Assembly (NCBI RefSeq): GCF_016466415.2
Contig: NZ_CP066771.1
Location: forward strand, 1,054,001-1,118,000
Source of the DNA: Ralstonia pickettii
Lineage (GTDB): Bacteria; Pseudomonadota; Gammaproteobacteria; Burkholderiales; Burkholderiaceae
Direction of reading: 5' to 3'
Length of the DNA: 64,000 nucleotides
Positions 45,092-53,574 of this stretch are shown here, in pieces. Position 1 is the stretch's first letter. The number at the start of each line of letters is the position of its first letter. The position numbers were made by a program, and so were the translations under genes. The notes under the pieces were generated by a model. It saw only the letters and a list, made by a program, of their open reading frames with translations, did not search any database and had not been told where the DNA came from.

Positions 45092-46141
45092 ATGGGGACA
45101 CAAGTCATTGGGCGCTGGGCAAAGTGGATGGGCGCTGCACTGTGTGCGACGAGCCTGCTGGCTGCCAGTCCAGCCGTTCTGGCGCAGGGCAAACCTGAAA
45201 AGAGCAAGGTCACCATCGCGGTGGGCGGCAAGGCGTTGTTCTACTACCTGCCGCTGACGATTGCCGAGCGCCTGGGCTACTTCAAGGACGAAGGCCTGGA
45301 CGTTGAAATCGTCGACTTTGCCGGCGGCGCAAAAGCGCTGCAGGCCGTGGTTGGCGGCAGCGCCGACGTGGTGAGCGGCGCGTACGAGCACACGCTGGTG
45401 CTGCAGGCCAAGGGGCAGATGTACCAGGAGTTCGTGCTGCAAGGGCGGGCCCCACAGATCGTGCTGGCGGTCAACAACAAGACGCTGCCCAACTACAAGT
45501 CGATTGCCGATTTGAAAGGCAAGAAGATCGGCGTGACGGCTCCCGGTTCGTCGACCAACATCATGGTCAACTACGTGCTGGCGCGCGCCGGCATCAAGCC
45601 GAACGAAGTGTCGATCATTGGCGTGGGCCCGAGCAGCGGAGCGATTGCCGCCGTGCGTGCTGGGCAGATCGATGCCCTGGCCAACCTGGACCCGGTGATG
45701 TCGATGCTCACGCAAAAGAACGAAGTGCGCGTCGTGTCCGATACCCGCACCCTGGCCGAAACCAAGGCGGTGTTCGGCGGCAACATGCCGGCCGGCTGCC
45801 TGTACGCGTCTACCGCGTTCATCCAGAAGAATCCCAACACGACGCAGGCGATGACCAACGCCATGGTGCGTGCGCTCAAGTGGCTGCAAAAGGCGGGCCC
45901 GTCGGACATCGTCAAGACGGTGCCCGAAGCCTATCTTTTGAGCGACCGTGCGCTGTATCTGGCGGCGTGGGAGAAGGTGCGTGAGGCCATCTCGCCGGAT
46001 GGCACGATGCCGGCCGACGGCCCGGCTACGGCGCTGCGCACGCTGTCGGAGTTCGATGCGGAAGTGAGGGGCAAGCAGATCAAGCTCGACCAGACCTTGA
46101 CCAATACCTTCGTGCAGAAGGCCAACGCCAAGTACAAGTAA
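45092..46141 (+). CDS. ABC transporter substrate-binding protein (SsuA/NMT1-like)
   Basis: 349 residues with signal peptide (WMGAALCATSLLAASPAVLA-QG), so periplasmic. The fold is the NMT1/SsuA type, with the early segment YYLPLTIAERLGYFKDEGLD, then FAGGAKALQAVVGGSADVVS and KKIGVTAPGSSTNIMVNYVL. Such proteins bind sulfonates, nitrate, thiamine precursors or aromatic acids; the ligand is not clear. A GGAG ribosome-binding site precedes the ATG at 45092. ATPase and permease genes follow on the same strand, completing one importer. Confidence 0.92.
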   Translation: MGTQVIGRWAKWMGAALCATSLLAASPAVLAQGKPEKSKVTIAVGGKALFYYLPLTIAERLGYFKDEGLDVEIVDFAGGAKALQAVVGGSADVVSGAYEHTLVLQAKGQMYQEFVLQGRAPQIVLAVNNKTLPNYKSIADLKGKKIGVTAPGSSTNIMVNYVLARAGIKPNEVSIIGVGPSSGAIAAVRAGQIDALANLDPVMSMLTQKNEVRVVSDTRTLAETKAVFGGNMPAGCLYASTAFIQKNPNTTQAMTNAMVRALKWLQKAGPSDIVKTVPEAYLLSDRALYLAAWEKVREAISPDGTMPADGPATALRTLSEFDAEVRGKQIKLDQTLTNTFVQKANAKYK

Positions 46142-46205
46142 GTCCCACAGGCTTTCAGCAACGCGCCCGGTTCCGCCCGGGCGCATTGCTTTTGGACCGC
46201 AGACC

Positions 46206-47018
46206 ATGTCCCATCCCGCGCTTTCGTTCGATCAGATCACCTGCACGTTCATCTCGCCCGACACGCCGGGCCAGCGTTACACCGCTGTGCAGAACACCTC
46301 GCTGGAGGTGCATGCCGGCGAGTTCGTTTCGGTGGTGGGGCCGACGGGTTGCGGCAAATCCACGTTGCTGAATCTAGCGGCCGGCCTGTTGCAGCCGTCT
46401 TCCGGGCAGGTGCGGGTGTTTGGCGAGCCGCTGGTCGGTATCAACCGTCGCGCCGGCTACATGTTCCAGGCCGAGGCGCTGATGCCATGGCGCAGCGCGC
46501 TCGACAACGTGATGGCCGGGCTGGAGTTTCAAGGCATGCCGGACAAGGAGGCGCGTGATTTGGCGATGTCGTGGCTTGCGCGCGTGGGTTTGGCCGGCTT
46601 TGAAGACCGCTACCCGCATCAACTCTCCGGCGGCATGCGCAAGCGTGTAAGCCTGGCGCAAACGCTGGTGCTCGACCCCGACATCATCCTCATGGACGAG
46701 CCGTTTTCTGCGCTCGATATTCAGACGCGCCAGTTGATGGAAAACGAGGTGCTCGATCTCTGGGCCGCCAAGCGTAAGGCGGTGCTGTTTATCACGCACG
46801 ATCTGGACGAAGCGATTGCCATGAGCGACCGCGTGGTCGTTCTGGCTGCCGGCCCCGGCACGCACCCGATCGGCGAATTCACCATCGACCTTCCGCGCCC
46901 GCGCGATGTGGCAGAGATTCGCGATCAGGCCGGCTTTGTCGACCTGCACTCGCGCATCTGGGATGTCCTGCGCGAAGAAGTGCTCAAGGGCTATGCGCAG
47001 CACCGCCGCGTGGCTTGA
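46206..47018 (+). CDS. ABC transporter ATP-binding protein (SsuB/TauB-like)
   Basis: 270-residue cytoplasmic ATPase. Walker A GPTGCGKS at about 45-52, Q-loop MFQAEALMPWRSALDN, signature LSGGMRKRVSLAQ, Walker B IILMDEPFSALD, H-loop FITHDLDEAIAMSDR. The Q-loop MPW and MRKR signature are typical of the nitrate/sulfonate/taurine class. It pairs with the substrate-binding protein before and the permease after it (23-base gap). Confidence 0.94.
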   Translation: MSHPALSFDQITCTFISPDTPGQRYTAVQNTSLEVHAGEFVSVVGPTGCGKSTLLNLAAGLLQPSSGQVRVFGEPLVGINRRAGYMFQAEALMPWRSALDNVMAGLEFQGMPDKEARDLAMSWLARVGLAGFEDRYPHQLSGGMRKRVSLAQTLVLDPDIILMDEPFSALDIQTRQLMENEVLDLWAAKRKAVLFITHDLDEAIAMSDRVVVLAAGPGTHPIGEFTIDLPRPRDVAEIRDQAGFVDLHSRIWDVLREEVLKGYAQHRRVA

Positions 47019-47041
47019 CCTGAATCTGATCGATTGCATCC

Positions 47042-47833
47042 ATGGCTAACCGTCCGCTTTCTCCATTTGCGCTGCGCACCTGGCAGCTTGGCCTACTGGT
47101 CGTCACGTTGGGCGTGTGGCACTTCGCCACGCGCTCGCAGGAAGTTGCGTTCTTCTTCGGGGAACCGCTCATCGTTGCCCAGCGCGTCTGGGCGTGGTTC
47201 GTCACCGAAGGCGATATCTATCAGCACCTTGGCGTGACGCTGGCCGAGACAGTGCTGGCATTTGCCATCGGCACGGCCACCGGCCTGGGCGCAGGCCTGT
47301 GGCTGGCGCTGAGCCCGGCGGCCTCGGCGGTGCTTGATCCATACATCAAGGCTGCCAACTCGATGCCGCGCGTGATCTTGGCGCCGATCTTTGGCGTGTG
47401 GTTCGGACTGGGTATCTGGTCAAAGGTCGCGCTGGCAGTGACGCTGGTGTTCTTCATCGTCTTCTTCAACGTCTATCAGGGCGTGAAGGAAGTGAGCCCG
47501 GTCGTGCTGGCCAATGCGCGCATGCTGGGCGCATCGCAGCGGCAGCTGCTGCGCTTCGTCTATCTGCCGAGCGCGACGAGCTGGGTGTTCTCATCGCTGC
47601 ATACGTCCGTGGGCCTGGCCTTCGTCGGGGCGGTGGTGGGCGAGTACCTCGGCTCCGCGCGCGGTGTCGGTTACCTGATCCTCCAGGCAGAGGGCACGTT
47701 CGACATCAACACCGTCTTTGCGGGCATCGTCGTGCTGACGGTATTTGCGCTCGTGCTGGACTGGCTCGTAGGCTTGATGGAAAAACGCCTGATGCGCTGG
47801 CAACCGAAGAGCGGCGAAACCGAAAAGCTCTGA
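47042..47833 (+). CDS. ABC transporter permease (SsuC/TauC-like)
   Basis: 263-residue inner-membrane permease with about six hydrophobic helices (e.g. LGLLVVTLGVWHFATRS, LGVTLAETVLAFAIGTATGL). The EAA-type loop that contacts the ATPase is ARMLGASQRQLLRFVYLPSA. This completes the SsuABC-like importer. The TetR gene follows in the same direction after about 90 bases, with its own promoter and operator. Confidence 0.93.
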   Translation: MANRPLSPFALRTWQLGLLVVTLGVWHFATRSQEVAFFFGEPLIVAQRVWAWFVTEGDIYQHLGVTLAETVLAFAIGTATGLGAGLWLALSPAASAVLDPYIKAANSMPRVILAPIFGVWFGLGIWSKVALAVTLVFFIVFFNVYQGVKEVSPVVLANARMLGASQRQLLRFVYLPSATSWVFSSLHTSVGLAFVGAVVGEYLGSARGVGYLILQAEGTFDINTVFAGIVVLTVFALVLDWLVGLMEKRLMRWQPKSGETEKL

Positions 47834-47892
47834 GCGCGCGAGCCAACGATGCGAACGTCACATCGACCCTGCCTAGAGCAGGGTCATGCAGC

Positions 47893-47914
47893 TAGACGGT
47901 CGGTCTACTACAAT
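47893..47914 (+). promoter_or_regulatory. Palindromic operator and -10 box of the TetR-family gene
   Basis: TAGACGGTCGGTCTA (47893-47907) is an inverted repeat of TAGAC and GTCTA around GGTCG. A TACAAT -10 box starts two bases later (47909-47914), so the palindrome lies in the promoter spacer. It resembles the operators known for NemR-type regulators and suggests self-repression. Confidence 0.6.
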
Positions 47915-47924
47915 GCGATCCACC

Positions 47925-48554
47925 ATGAGTAAGCACCCCGAACCCGCCACCGCTGAAGGCGCCGAAGCCCGGCACGACACCCGCGACCGCATCCTGGACG
48001 CTGGTGCCGAGCTGATCCTCGGGAGCGGTTTTTCGGCCGTCGGGTTGGCGGAAATCCTGGGCCGTGCGCAGGTACCCAAGGGCTCGTTTTATTACTACTT
48101 CGGGTCGAAGGAAGATTTTGGCGTCGCCATGCTGGAGCGCTATTTCCAGGACTACGACGCGGGCGTTGTCAGCCTGTTCAACGACACGCGCATCACCGCC
48201 CGTGAGCGGCTGCTGCGCTATTTCTTGGCCTGGATCGATCTGCATGAGCGCAGCGCGTGCGAAGTCACGTGCCTGGCGGTCAAGCTTTCAGGCGAGGTAT
48301 CGGATTTGTCGGAGCCGATGCGCAAGGTGTTGTCGACAGGGATGACGCGCATGGTCGAGCGCATTGCCACCGCGATCGAGGCCGGTGTCGCCGACGGCTC
48401 GTTGGCGCCGGTGCAGGACGCGCACGAACTGGCCGAAGGCCTGTACGCCATGTGGATGGGTGGTGCACTGCTGGCCAAGGCGCACCGCACGGTCGACGCG
48501 TTCAAGAGCTGTGTCGCGCAAACGGAAGTGCTGCTGGCCAAGCCCAAACACTGA
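47925..48554 (+). CDS. TetR-family repressor, NemR-like
   Basis: 209 residues. The N-terminal HTH (DRILDAGAELILGSGFSAVG, then QVPKGSFYYYFGSKEDF) is typical TetR. The ligand domain has CLAVKLSGEVSDLSEPMRKV, very like NemR, the electrophile- and bleach-sensing repressor of nemA. Cys116 in that stretch matches the NemR sensor cysteine position by my alignment, and Cys112 is close by. The neighbouring gene encodes an Old Yellow Enzyme, as nemA is beside nemR. I use ATG 47925: ATG 47913 and the frame start at 47886 overlap the -10 box or the operator. Confidence 0.87.
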   Translation: MSKHPEPATAEGAEARHDTRDRILDAGAELILGSGFSAVGLAEILGRAQVPKGSFYYYFGSKEDFGVAMLERYFQDYDAGVVSLFNDTRITARERLLRYFLAWIDLHERSACEVTCLAVKLSGEVSDLSEPMRKVLSTGMTRMVERIATAIEAGVADGSLAPVQDAHELAEGLYAMWMGGALLAKAHRTVDAFKSCVAQTEVLLAKPKH

Positions 48555-48602
48555 TTCCATTCTGAAACCAATTGCCTGCGAGGCACGTTCCTCGCTTTTT
48601 CT

Positions 48603-48632
48603 TTGATTCCGGTTCTAGATGACCGGTCGAAT
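48603..48632 (+). promoter_or_regulatory. Possible promoter/operator of the Old Yellow Enzyme gene
   Basis: GACCGGTC (48621-48628), a perfect 8-base palindrome, sits between a possible -35 TTGATT (48603-48608) and -10 TCGAAT (48627-48632), and shares the GGTC core of the palindrome before the TetR gene. It is likely a second binding site for that repressor. Confidence 0.45.
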
Positions 48633-48654
48633 AGTCCCTCTTCCAGGAGCTGAT

Positions 48655-49761
48655 ATGACTCAACAACTGCTGTCCCCGGTTCAGACCGGCCGTACGACCC
48701 TCGCCAATCGTGTCGTCATGGCACCCCTTACACGCTCGCGCGCCGGCCAGCCAGGTGACGTGCCGACCGAACTGAACGTGACTTACTACGCGCAGCGTGC
48801 AACCGCTGGTCTGATCGTCACGGAAGCGACGCAAATTTCCCGCCAGGGCCAGGGCTACGCCTGGACGCCGGGCATGTACACCGATGCACAGGAAGCCGGC
48901 TGGAAGACCGTGGTGGATGCTGTGCACGCCAAGGGCGGCCGCATCTCGCAACAGCTTTGGCACGTGGGCCGCATTTCCAACACGCTGCTGCAGGAAAACG
49001 GCCAGGCTCCCGTCGCGCCGTCAGCCATTGTCGCCAAGGGCGCGCAGAGCTTTGTTGTGCAGCCCGACGGCACGCCCGCCAATGTGCCGACCAGCGAGCC
49101 GCGCGCTCTCGCCACGGAAGAAATCCCCGGTGTGATCGCGCAATACCGCCAGGCGGTGCTCCGTGCGCGCCGCGCCGGTTTCGATTTCGTTGAAATCCAT
49201 GCCGCCAACGGTTACCTGCTGCACCAATTCCTGTCGACCAACAGCAACCAGCGCACCGACCAATACGGCGGCTCGCTGGAAAACCGCGCCCGCCTGATCC
49301 TCGAAGTGGTCGACACCGCCATCGCCGAGATTGGCGCAGACCGCGTCGGCATCCGCCTGTCGCCGCACTTCGTGGCTCACGACATTGCCGACGAGCAAAC
49401 AGAAGAAAGCGCGCTGTACCTCGCTCGCGAGTTGACCAAGCGCGGTATCGCCTACCTGCACATCGCCGAACCGGATTGGGCAGGCGGCCCCGAACTGAGC
49501 AACGATTTCCGCCGCCAACTGCGCGACGCCTTCAAGGGCACGCTTATCGTGTGCGGCCAATACACGGCGGAAGAGGGGGAGCAGATGATCGCTTCCGGTC
49601 TGGCTGATGCCGTGGCGTTCGGCCGACCGTTCATCGCCAACCCTGACCTGGTGGCGCGCTTCCGTGCCGGCGCATCGCTGAACAAGCCAGATCGCGAAAC
49701 GTTCTACGGTGGCCAGGAAAAGGGCTATACCGACTATCCGACGCTCGAAGAAGCGGCCTGA
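48655..49761 (+). CDS. nemA: Old Yellow Enzyme family ene-reductase (NemA-like)
   Basis: FMN-dependent NAD(P)H oxidoreductase of 368 residues reducing activated alkenes and electrophiles such as N-ethylmaleimide. The TIM-barrel start LLSPVQTGRTTLANRVVMAPLTRSRAGQ (characteristic RVVMAPLTR) is present, as are the substrate/FMN motifs ISQQLWHVGRISN, EIHAANGYLLHQFLS and YGGSLENRARL. The C-terminal FGRPFIANPDLVARF and ETFYGG are standard. A clear AGGAG site precedes the ATG at 48655. It is followed by a strong terminator, making nemR-nemA-like genes a self-contained electrophile detoxification unit. Confidence 0.92.
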   Translation: MTQQLLSPVQTGRTTLANRVVMAPLTRSRAGQPGDVPTELNVTYYAQRATAGLIVTEATQISRQGQGYAWTPGMYTDAQEAGWKTVVDAVHAKGGRISQQLWHVGRISNTLLQENGQAPVAPSAIVAKGAQSFVVQPDGTPANVPTSEPRALATEEIPGVIAQYRQAVLRARRAGFDFVEIHAANGYLLHQFLSTNSNQRTDQYGGSLENRARLILEVVDTAIAEIGADRVGIRLSPHFVAHDIADEQTEESALYLARELTKRGIAYLHIAEPDWAGGPELSNDFRRQLRDAFKGTLIVCGQYTAEEGEQMIASGLADAVAFGRPFIANPDLVARFRAGASLNKPDRETFYGGQEKGYTDYPTLEEAA

Positions 49762-49782
49762 TAACCCGTTGTACCAAAGAGA

Positions 49783-49818
49783 AAGCCGCGCAGGTTGATC
49801 GCCTGCGCGGCTTTTTTT
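49783..49818. terminator. Rho-independent terminator after the ene-reductase gene
   Basis: Stem AAGCCGCGCAGG / CCTGCGCGGCTT and a run of seven T. It also lies at the 3' end of the convergent quinone oxidoreductase gene and can serve both. Confidence 0.88.
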
Positions 49819-49835
49819 GTCTGGCGCCTAAGTCT

Positions 49836-50810
49836 TTAAGGCTGGATCACCACCTTGCCCGTCACCTTGCGCGCCGCCATGTCCAGCAGCGCCTGCGTCG
49901 TCTGCTCCAGCGGATAGCGCGCAGAGATGTGCGGACGAATCTTGCCCTCCTGCATCCAGCCGAGCATCTGCATCATGTTCGCCAAATTCGCCTTCGGCTC
50001 GCGGCGTGCGAATTCGCCCCAGAACACGCCAACCAGCGATGCGCCTTTCAGCAGTGCCAGGTTTAGCGGCATCTTGGGGATCTCGCCATTGGCAAAGCCG
50101 ACTACGAGGTAGCGGCCACGCCAGGCAATTGAACGGAACGCCGGTTCCGCATAGATGCCGCCGACCGGGTCATAGATCACGTCCGGGCCCTTGCCGTCGG
50201 TCAATTCCTTGATGCGCTCGCGCAGGTCTTCGGTCGAATAGTTGATGAGCGCATCAGCGCCGTGGTCCTTGCAGACCGCCAGCTTCTCGTCGCTCGATGC
50301 TGCGGCGATCACGCGTGCGCCGATCGCCTTGCCGATCTCGATGGCCGCCAGCCCGACGCCGCCCGCAGCGCCCAGCACCAGCATCGTCTCACCAGCCTTC
50401 AGTTGCCCGCGATCGACCACCGCGTGGTGCGACGTACCATACGTGAGCGTGAATGCCGCAGCGGTGTCGAACGCCATGCCCGGCGGCATCGGCATCACCA
50501 CCTTGGCCGATGCCTTCACCTGTGAAGCAAACGCGCCCTGGCCAAGAAAGGCGATCACGTGGTCGCCGGCCTTGAGGTGCGACACGCCTTCGCCTACTGC
50601 ATTGACCACGCCCGCGACTTCCGAGCCGGGCGTGAACGGCAGTTCCGGCTTGAACTGGTACTTATTCTGGATGATCAGCACGTCAGGAAAATTCACCCCC
50701 GCAGCCTTCACGTCGATCACGACTTCGCCCGCACCCGGCGAGAGATCCGGCAATGTTTCGATCACCAGCGATTCGGGCGGGCCCCAGGTCTTGCAGACGA
50801 CGGCTTTCAT
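49836..50810 (-). CDS. NADPH:quinone oxidoreductase, MDR superfamily
   Basis: Zinc-free medium-chain reductase of 324 residues. MKAVVCKTWGPPESLVIETL is the family N-terminus. The nucleotide-binding motif is LVLGAAGGVGLAAIEIGKAI, and DVIYDPVGGIYAEPAFRSI is typical of quinone oxidoreductases. It probably performs reduction of quinones or alpha,beta-unsaturated carbonyls. Two ATGs stand in tandem (50813 and 50810) after a GAGGAG site; I use the second. It is convergent with the ene-reductase gene, and both may handle related electrophiles. Confidence 0.92.
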   Translation of the reverse strand: MKAVVCKTWGPPESLVIETLPDLSPGAGEVVIDVKAAGVNFPDVLIIQNKYQFKPELPFTPGSEVAGVVNAVGEGVSHLKAGDHVIAFLGQGAFASQVKASAKVVMPMPPGMAFDTAAAFTLTYGTSHHAVVDRGQLKAGETMLVLGAAGGVGLAAIEIGKAIGARVIAAASSDEKLAVCKDHGADALINYSTEDLRERIKELTDGKGPDVIYDPVGGIYAEPAFRSIAWRGRYLVVGFANGEIPKMPLNLALLKGASLVGVFWGEFARREPKANLANMMQMLGWMQEGKIRPHISARYPLEQTTQALLDMAARKVTGKVVIQP

Positions 50811-51008
50811 CATGTGTCTCCTCAACAGTCTTGCGTTGGATTGTTCGCCATCTCGCATGCATTGCACGCGATCTCGTCTGGCAGTGTAACCGAATAAAAG
50901 CACGATCGTTCGATTTGACCGGCTGCGATGAAGCGTCCAGCCTGTCGATGCATATTTTGTAAGCGTGTAGAACGTGTGCCCAAGCACGATTCGCGAACGT
51001 TGCTCGGT

Positions 51009-51014
51009 TACAAT
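51009..51014 (+). promoter_or_regulatory. -10 box close to the surE start
   Basis: TACAAT at 51009-51014 ends seven bases before the ATG of surE. If used, transcription would begin on or right before the start codon. No convincing -35. Confidence 0.35.
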
Positions 51015-51021
51015 CCGCGCC

Positions 51022-51777
51022 ATGCATATTCTCATTGCCAACGACGACGGATACCTCGCCCCCGGGCTTGCAGCGCTGCACCGCGCGCTGAGCCCCCTCG
51101 GCCGCGTGACGGTGGTCGCACCAGAACAGAACCACAGCGGCGCGTCCAACTCGCTGACGCTGCAGCGTCCGCTTTCGGTGTTCGAGGCGACCGAAGGTGC
51201 CCAGAAGGGTTTTCGCTTCGTCAACGGCACGCCGACGGATTGCGTGCACATCGCGCTCACCGGCATGATCGAAGAGAAGCCCGATCTGGTCGTCTCCGGT
51301 ATCAACCAGGGCCAGAACATGGGTGAAGACGTGCTGTATTCCGGCACGGTCGCCGCCGCCATCGAAGGTTACCTGTTCGGTATTCCGTCGATTGCGTTCT
51401 CGCAGGCCGACAAGGGCTGGACGCACCTCGACGCCGCCGAGCGCGTTGCCCGCGAGGTGGTCGAGCGCTATCTGTCCGATCCGCTGGACGGGCCGGTCCT
51501 GCTGAACGTCAACATCCCGAATCTGCCGTACGCCGAGCTGGCAGGTTGGCGTGCGACGCGTCTGGGCAAGCGGCATCAGTCGCAGCCGGTGATCCGCCAA
51601 GCCAATCCACGCGGCGAGCCGATCTTCTGGGTCGGTGCCGCCGGCGATGCAAAAGACGCCAGCGAGGGCACCGATTTTCACGCCGTTGCGCACGGCTTCG
51701 TCTCGCTGACGCCGCTGCAGCTCGATCTGACCGATACAGCCCAACTGCGCACGGTGCGCCGCTGGCAGACACCATGA
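51022..51777 (+). CDS. surE: 5'/3'-nucleotidase SurE
   Basis: Metal-dependent phosphatase acting on nucleoside monophosphates, important in stationary phase. 251 residues. The metal motif is NDDGYLAPG with Asp8 and Asp9, and later [20 protein letters not shown] carries the other conserved Asn/Gly/Ser residues. The start at 51022 is fixed by the conserved [10 protein letters not shown]. It begins the conserved surE-pcm-nlpD-rpoS block; pcm starts 15 bases after its stop. Confidence 0.96.
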   Translation: MHILIANDDGYLAPGLAALHRALSPLGRVTVVAPEQNHSGASNSLTLQRPLSVFEATEGAQKGFRFVNGTPTDCVHIALTGMIEEKPDLVVSGINQGQNMGEDVLYSGTVAAAIEGYLFGIPSIAFSQADKGWTHLDAAERVAREVVERYLSDPLDGPVLLNVNIPNLPYAELAGWRATRLGKRHQSQPVIRQANPRGEPIFWVGAAGDAKDASEGTDFHAVAHGFVSLTPLQLDLTDTAQLRTVRRWQTP

Positions 51778-51792
51778 TCGGCCGGGTGGCTC

Positions 51793-52737
51793 ATGTCTGA
51801 ACGCCCGCGCGACCGGCGCTTCCCGTTGACGCTCGATGCAGTGGTCGAGCGTAAGCCGGCGGAGCCCCAGCGTAAAACGCGAATCTCGTCCGGGGTAAGC
51901 GCAGTCTCACGCCCCACGCCGGTGCGTGCGGCATCCGTGGAGCGCGCGTCGCCCGCTGCCGCCCCCGCACCTGCGCCGCAACGCGTGGCGGGGGTCGACG
52001 CTGCGGTCGGCGCCGTCGCTGCGAGCGCCGTGCAGGCACGCACGGCGGCAGCGCATGCGGCGGCGGGCGGCATGGCGTCGGACCGCGCGCGTCAGACATT
52101 GGTTGGCCGGGTGCAAGCAGGTGGCGTGAGTGACAAGCGCGTGCTGGCAGCAATCGGCACTGTGCCACGCCATCTATTTGTCGATGCCGGCCTGGCGTCG
52201 CAGGCGTATGAGGATTCCGCATTGCCGATCGGCCATCAGCAAACGATCTCGAAGCCGTCAGTGGTCGGGCGGATGATCGAGTTGTTGCTAAGTGGACGGT
52301 CGGGCCGCACCGGCATGCCGCTGGTACGTGTGCTGGAAATTGGCACTGGCTGCGGCTACCAGGCAGCCGTTCTGGCGCAACTGGCGGACGAGGTGTACTC
52401 CATCGAGCGCGTTCGCCCGCTGCACGAAAAAGCCAAAGCGAACTTGCGGCCACTCCGCGTGCCAAACATCCGTCTGCACTATGGCGACGGCATGCTTGGG
52501 CTGCCGAAGGCCGCGCCGTTCGACGCCATCATCCTGGCGGCGGCGGGGCTGGAGGTGCCGCAGGCGCTGCTCGACCAGCTGACCGTCGGCGGCCGGCTGA
52601 TCGCCCCCGTTGCCACCGACCGCAACAGCGGTCCGGCGCAGCAGCTCGTTCTCATTGAGCGCCGCAGCCGCTTCGAGTTTCACAGTACCGCGCTTGAAGG
52701 CGTTTTCTTTGTCCCGTTAAAATCAGGAACTGTTTAG
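51793..52737 (+). CDS. pcm: Protein-L-isoaspartate O-methyltransferase with N-terminal extension
   Basis: Repairs isoaspartyl damage in aged proteins using S-adenosylmethionine. The catalytic domain (about residues 95-314) includes [36 protein letters not shown] and the SAM-binding [18 protein letters not shown]. The first 90 or so residues are an Ala/Val/Arg/Pro-rich extension that lacks similarity to the enzyme and looks disordered. An internal ATG at 52072 ([14 protein letters not shown]) would give a normal-length enzyme of about 220 residues. I keep ATG 51793, since the frame continues without break and follows surE closely, but the true start is open. Confidence 0.88.
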   Translation: MSERPRDRRFPLTLDAVVERKPAEPQRKTRISSGVSAVSRPTPVRAASVERASPAAAPAPAPQRVAGVDAAVGAVAASAVQARTAAAHAAAGGMASDRARQTLVGRVQAGGVSDKRVLAAIGTVPRHLFVDAGLASQAYEDSALPIGHQQTISKPSVVGRMIELLLSGRSGRTGMPLVRVLEIGTGCGYQAAVLAQLADEVYSIERVRPLHEKAKANLRPLRVPNIRLHYGDGMLGLPKAAPFDAIILAAAGLEVPQALLDQLTVGGRLIAPVATDRNSGPAQQLVLIERRSRFEFHSTALEGVFFVPLKSGTV

Positions 52738-52759
52738 CATGTTCATTTCCCGGAGCTCC

Positions 52760-53566
52760 ATGAACCGTCCAAGCCCCGCACGCGCAGGCCGGCTCGCCGT
52801 GGCGATGGTGTCGGCCGCACTATTGGCGGCTTGCGCATCCTCCGGCAATCAGGCCCCCGTTCTCGACCGCACCTCGCGTGCAGGCAGCGCTGGGACCGTA
52901 TCGCAAGAGCCGCCGCCCCCCGGCTACTATCGCGTCAAGCGTGGCGATACCTTGTACAGCATCGCATTGCGTAACGGCCAGGCGCCGCGAGACCTTGTGG
53001 CCTGGAACAACATCGCCAACCCGAACCAGATCGAAGTCGATCAACTGCTACGCGTTGTTCCGCCGAACGCCGATGTCAGCAGCAGCGGGGCCGTCGTCAC
53101 GCCGGTTCGCCCGCCTAACACAACTACGCAGCCGGTCGACTCCACGCCTGCCACCGCGCCGTCCGCAGCGGCGTCCAGCGCTCCTGCCGGGGCAAGCGAC
53201 AGCGCAATTTCCCTGGCTTGGCCGGCACGCGGCTCGCTCATCAACCGTTTCGATGACAAGAGCAACAAGGGCATCGACATTGGCGGCAAACGTGGCGACG
53301 CGGTGGTCGCTGCTGACGACGGAAAAGTGATCCACGTTGGACCCTTGCGTGGGTACGGGAATCTTGTCATCATCAAACACAACGACACGTTCCTGACCGC
53401 CTACGGCAACAACGACAAGGTTCTGGTCACCGAGCAATCCACGGTCAAGAAAGGGCAGAAGATCGCCGAAATGGGCAGTACCGATGCGGATCGCGTGAAG
53501 CTTCATTTTGAAGTGCGCCGCAACGGTAAGCCAGTCGATCCGATGCGCTACTTGCCGCCTCAATAG
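52760..53566 (+). CDS. nlpD: NlpD-like LysM/M23 lipoprotein
   Basis: 268-residue envelope protein. The lipobox is LLAAC (acylated Cys near residue 24). A LysM peptidoglycan-binding domain follows ([20 protein letters not shown]). A Ser/Pro/Thr-rich linker leads to an M23/LytM domain ([20 protein letters not shown], then [10 protein letters not shown], and [11 protein letters not shown]). Several zinc-ligand positions are altered (GIDIGG lacks the His, and AYGNND has Asn where HxH is usual), so it is probably an activator of cell-wall amidases, as NlpD and EnvC are, not an enzyme. The ATG at 52760 has GGAG four bases upstream, which decides the start. Confidence 0.93.
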   Translation: MNRPSPARAGRLAVAMVSAALLAACASSGNQAPVLDRTSRAGSAGTVSQEPPPPGYYRVKRGDTLYSIALRNGQAPRDLVAWNNIANPNQIEVDQLLRVVPPNADVSSSGAVVTPVRPPNTTTQPVDSTPATAPSAAASSAPAGASDSAISLAWPARGSLINRFDDKSNKGIDIGGKRGDAVVAADDGKVIHVGPLRGYGNLVIIKHNDTFLTAYGNNDKVLVTEQSTVKKGQKIAEMGSTDADRVKLHFEVRRNGKPVDPMRYLPPQ

Positions 53567-53574
53567 AGGAATGC

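Noticed and set aside
47886-47924. Earlier start codons for the TetR gene
   Set aside because: They fall on or inside the palindrome and -10 box, so they would not be on the mRNA.
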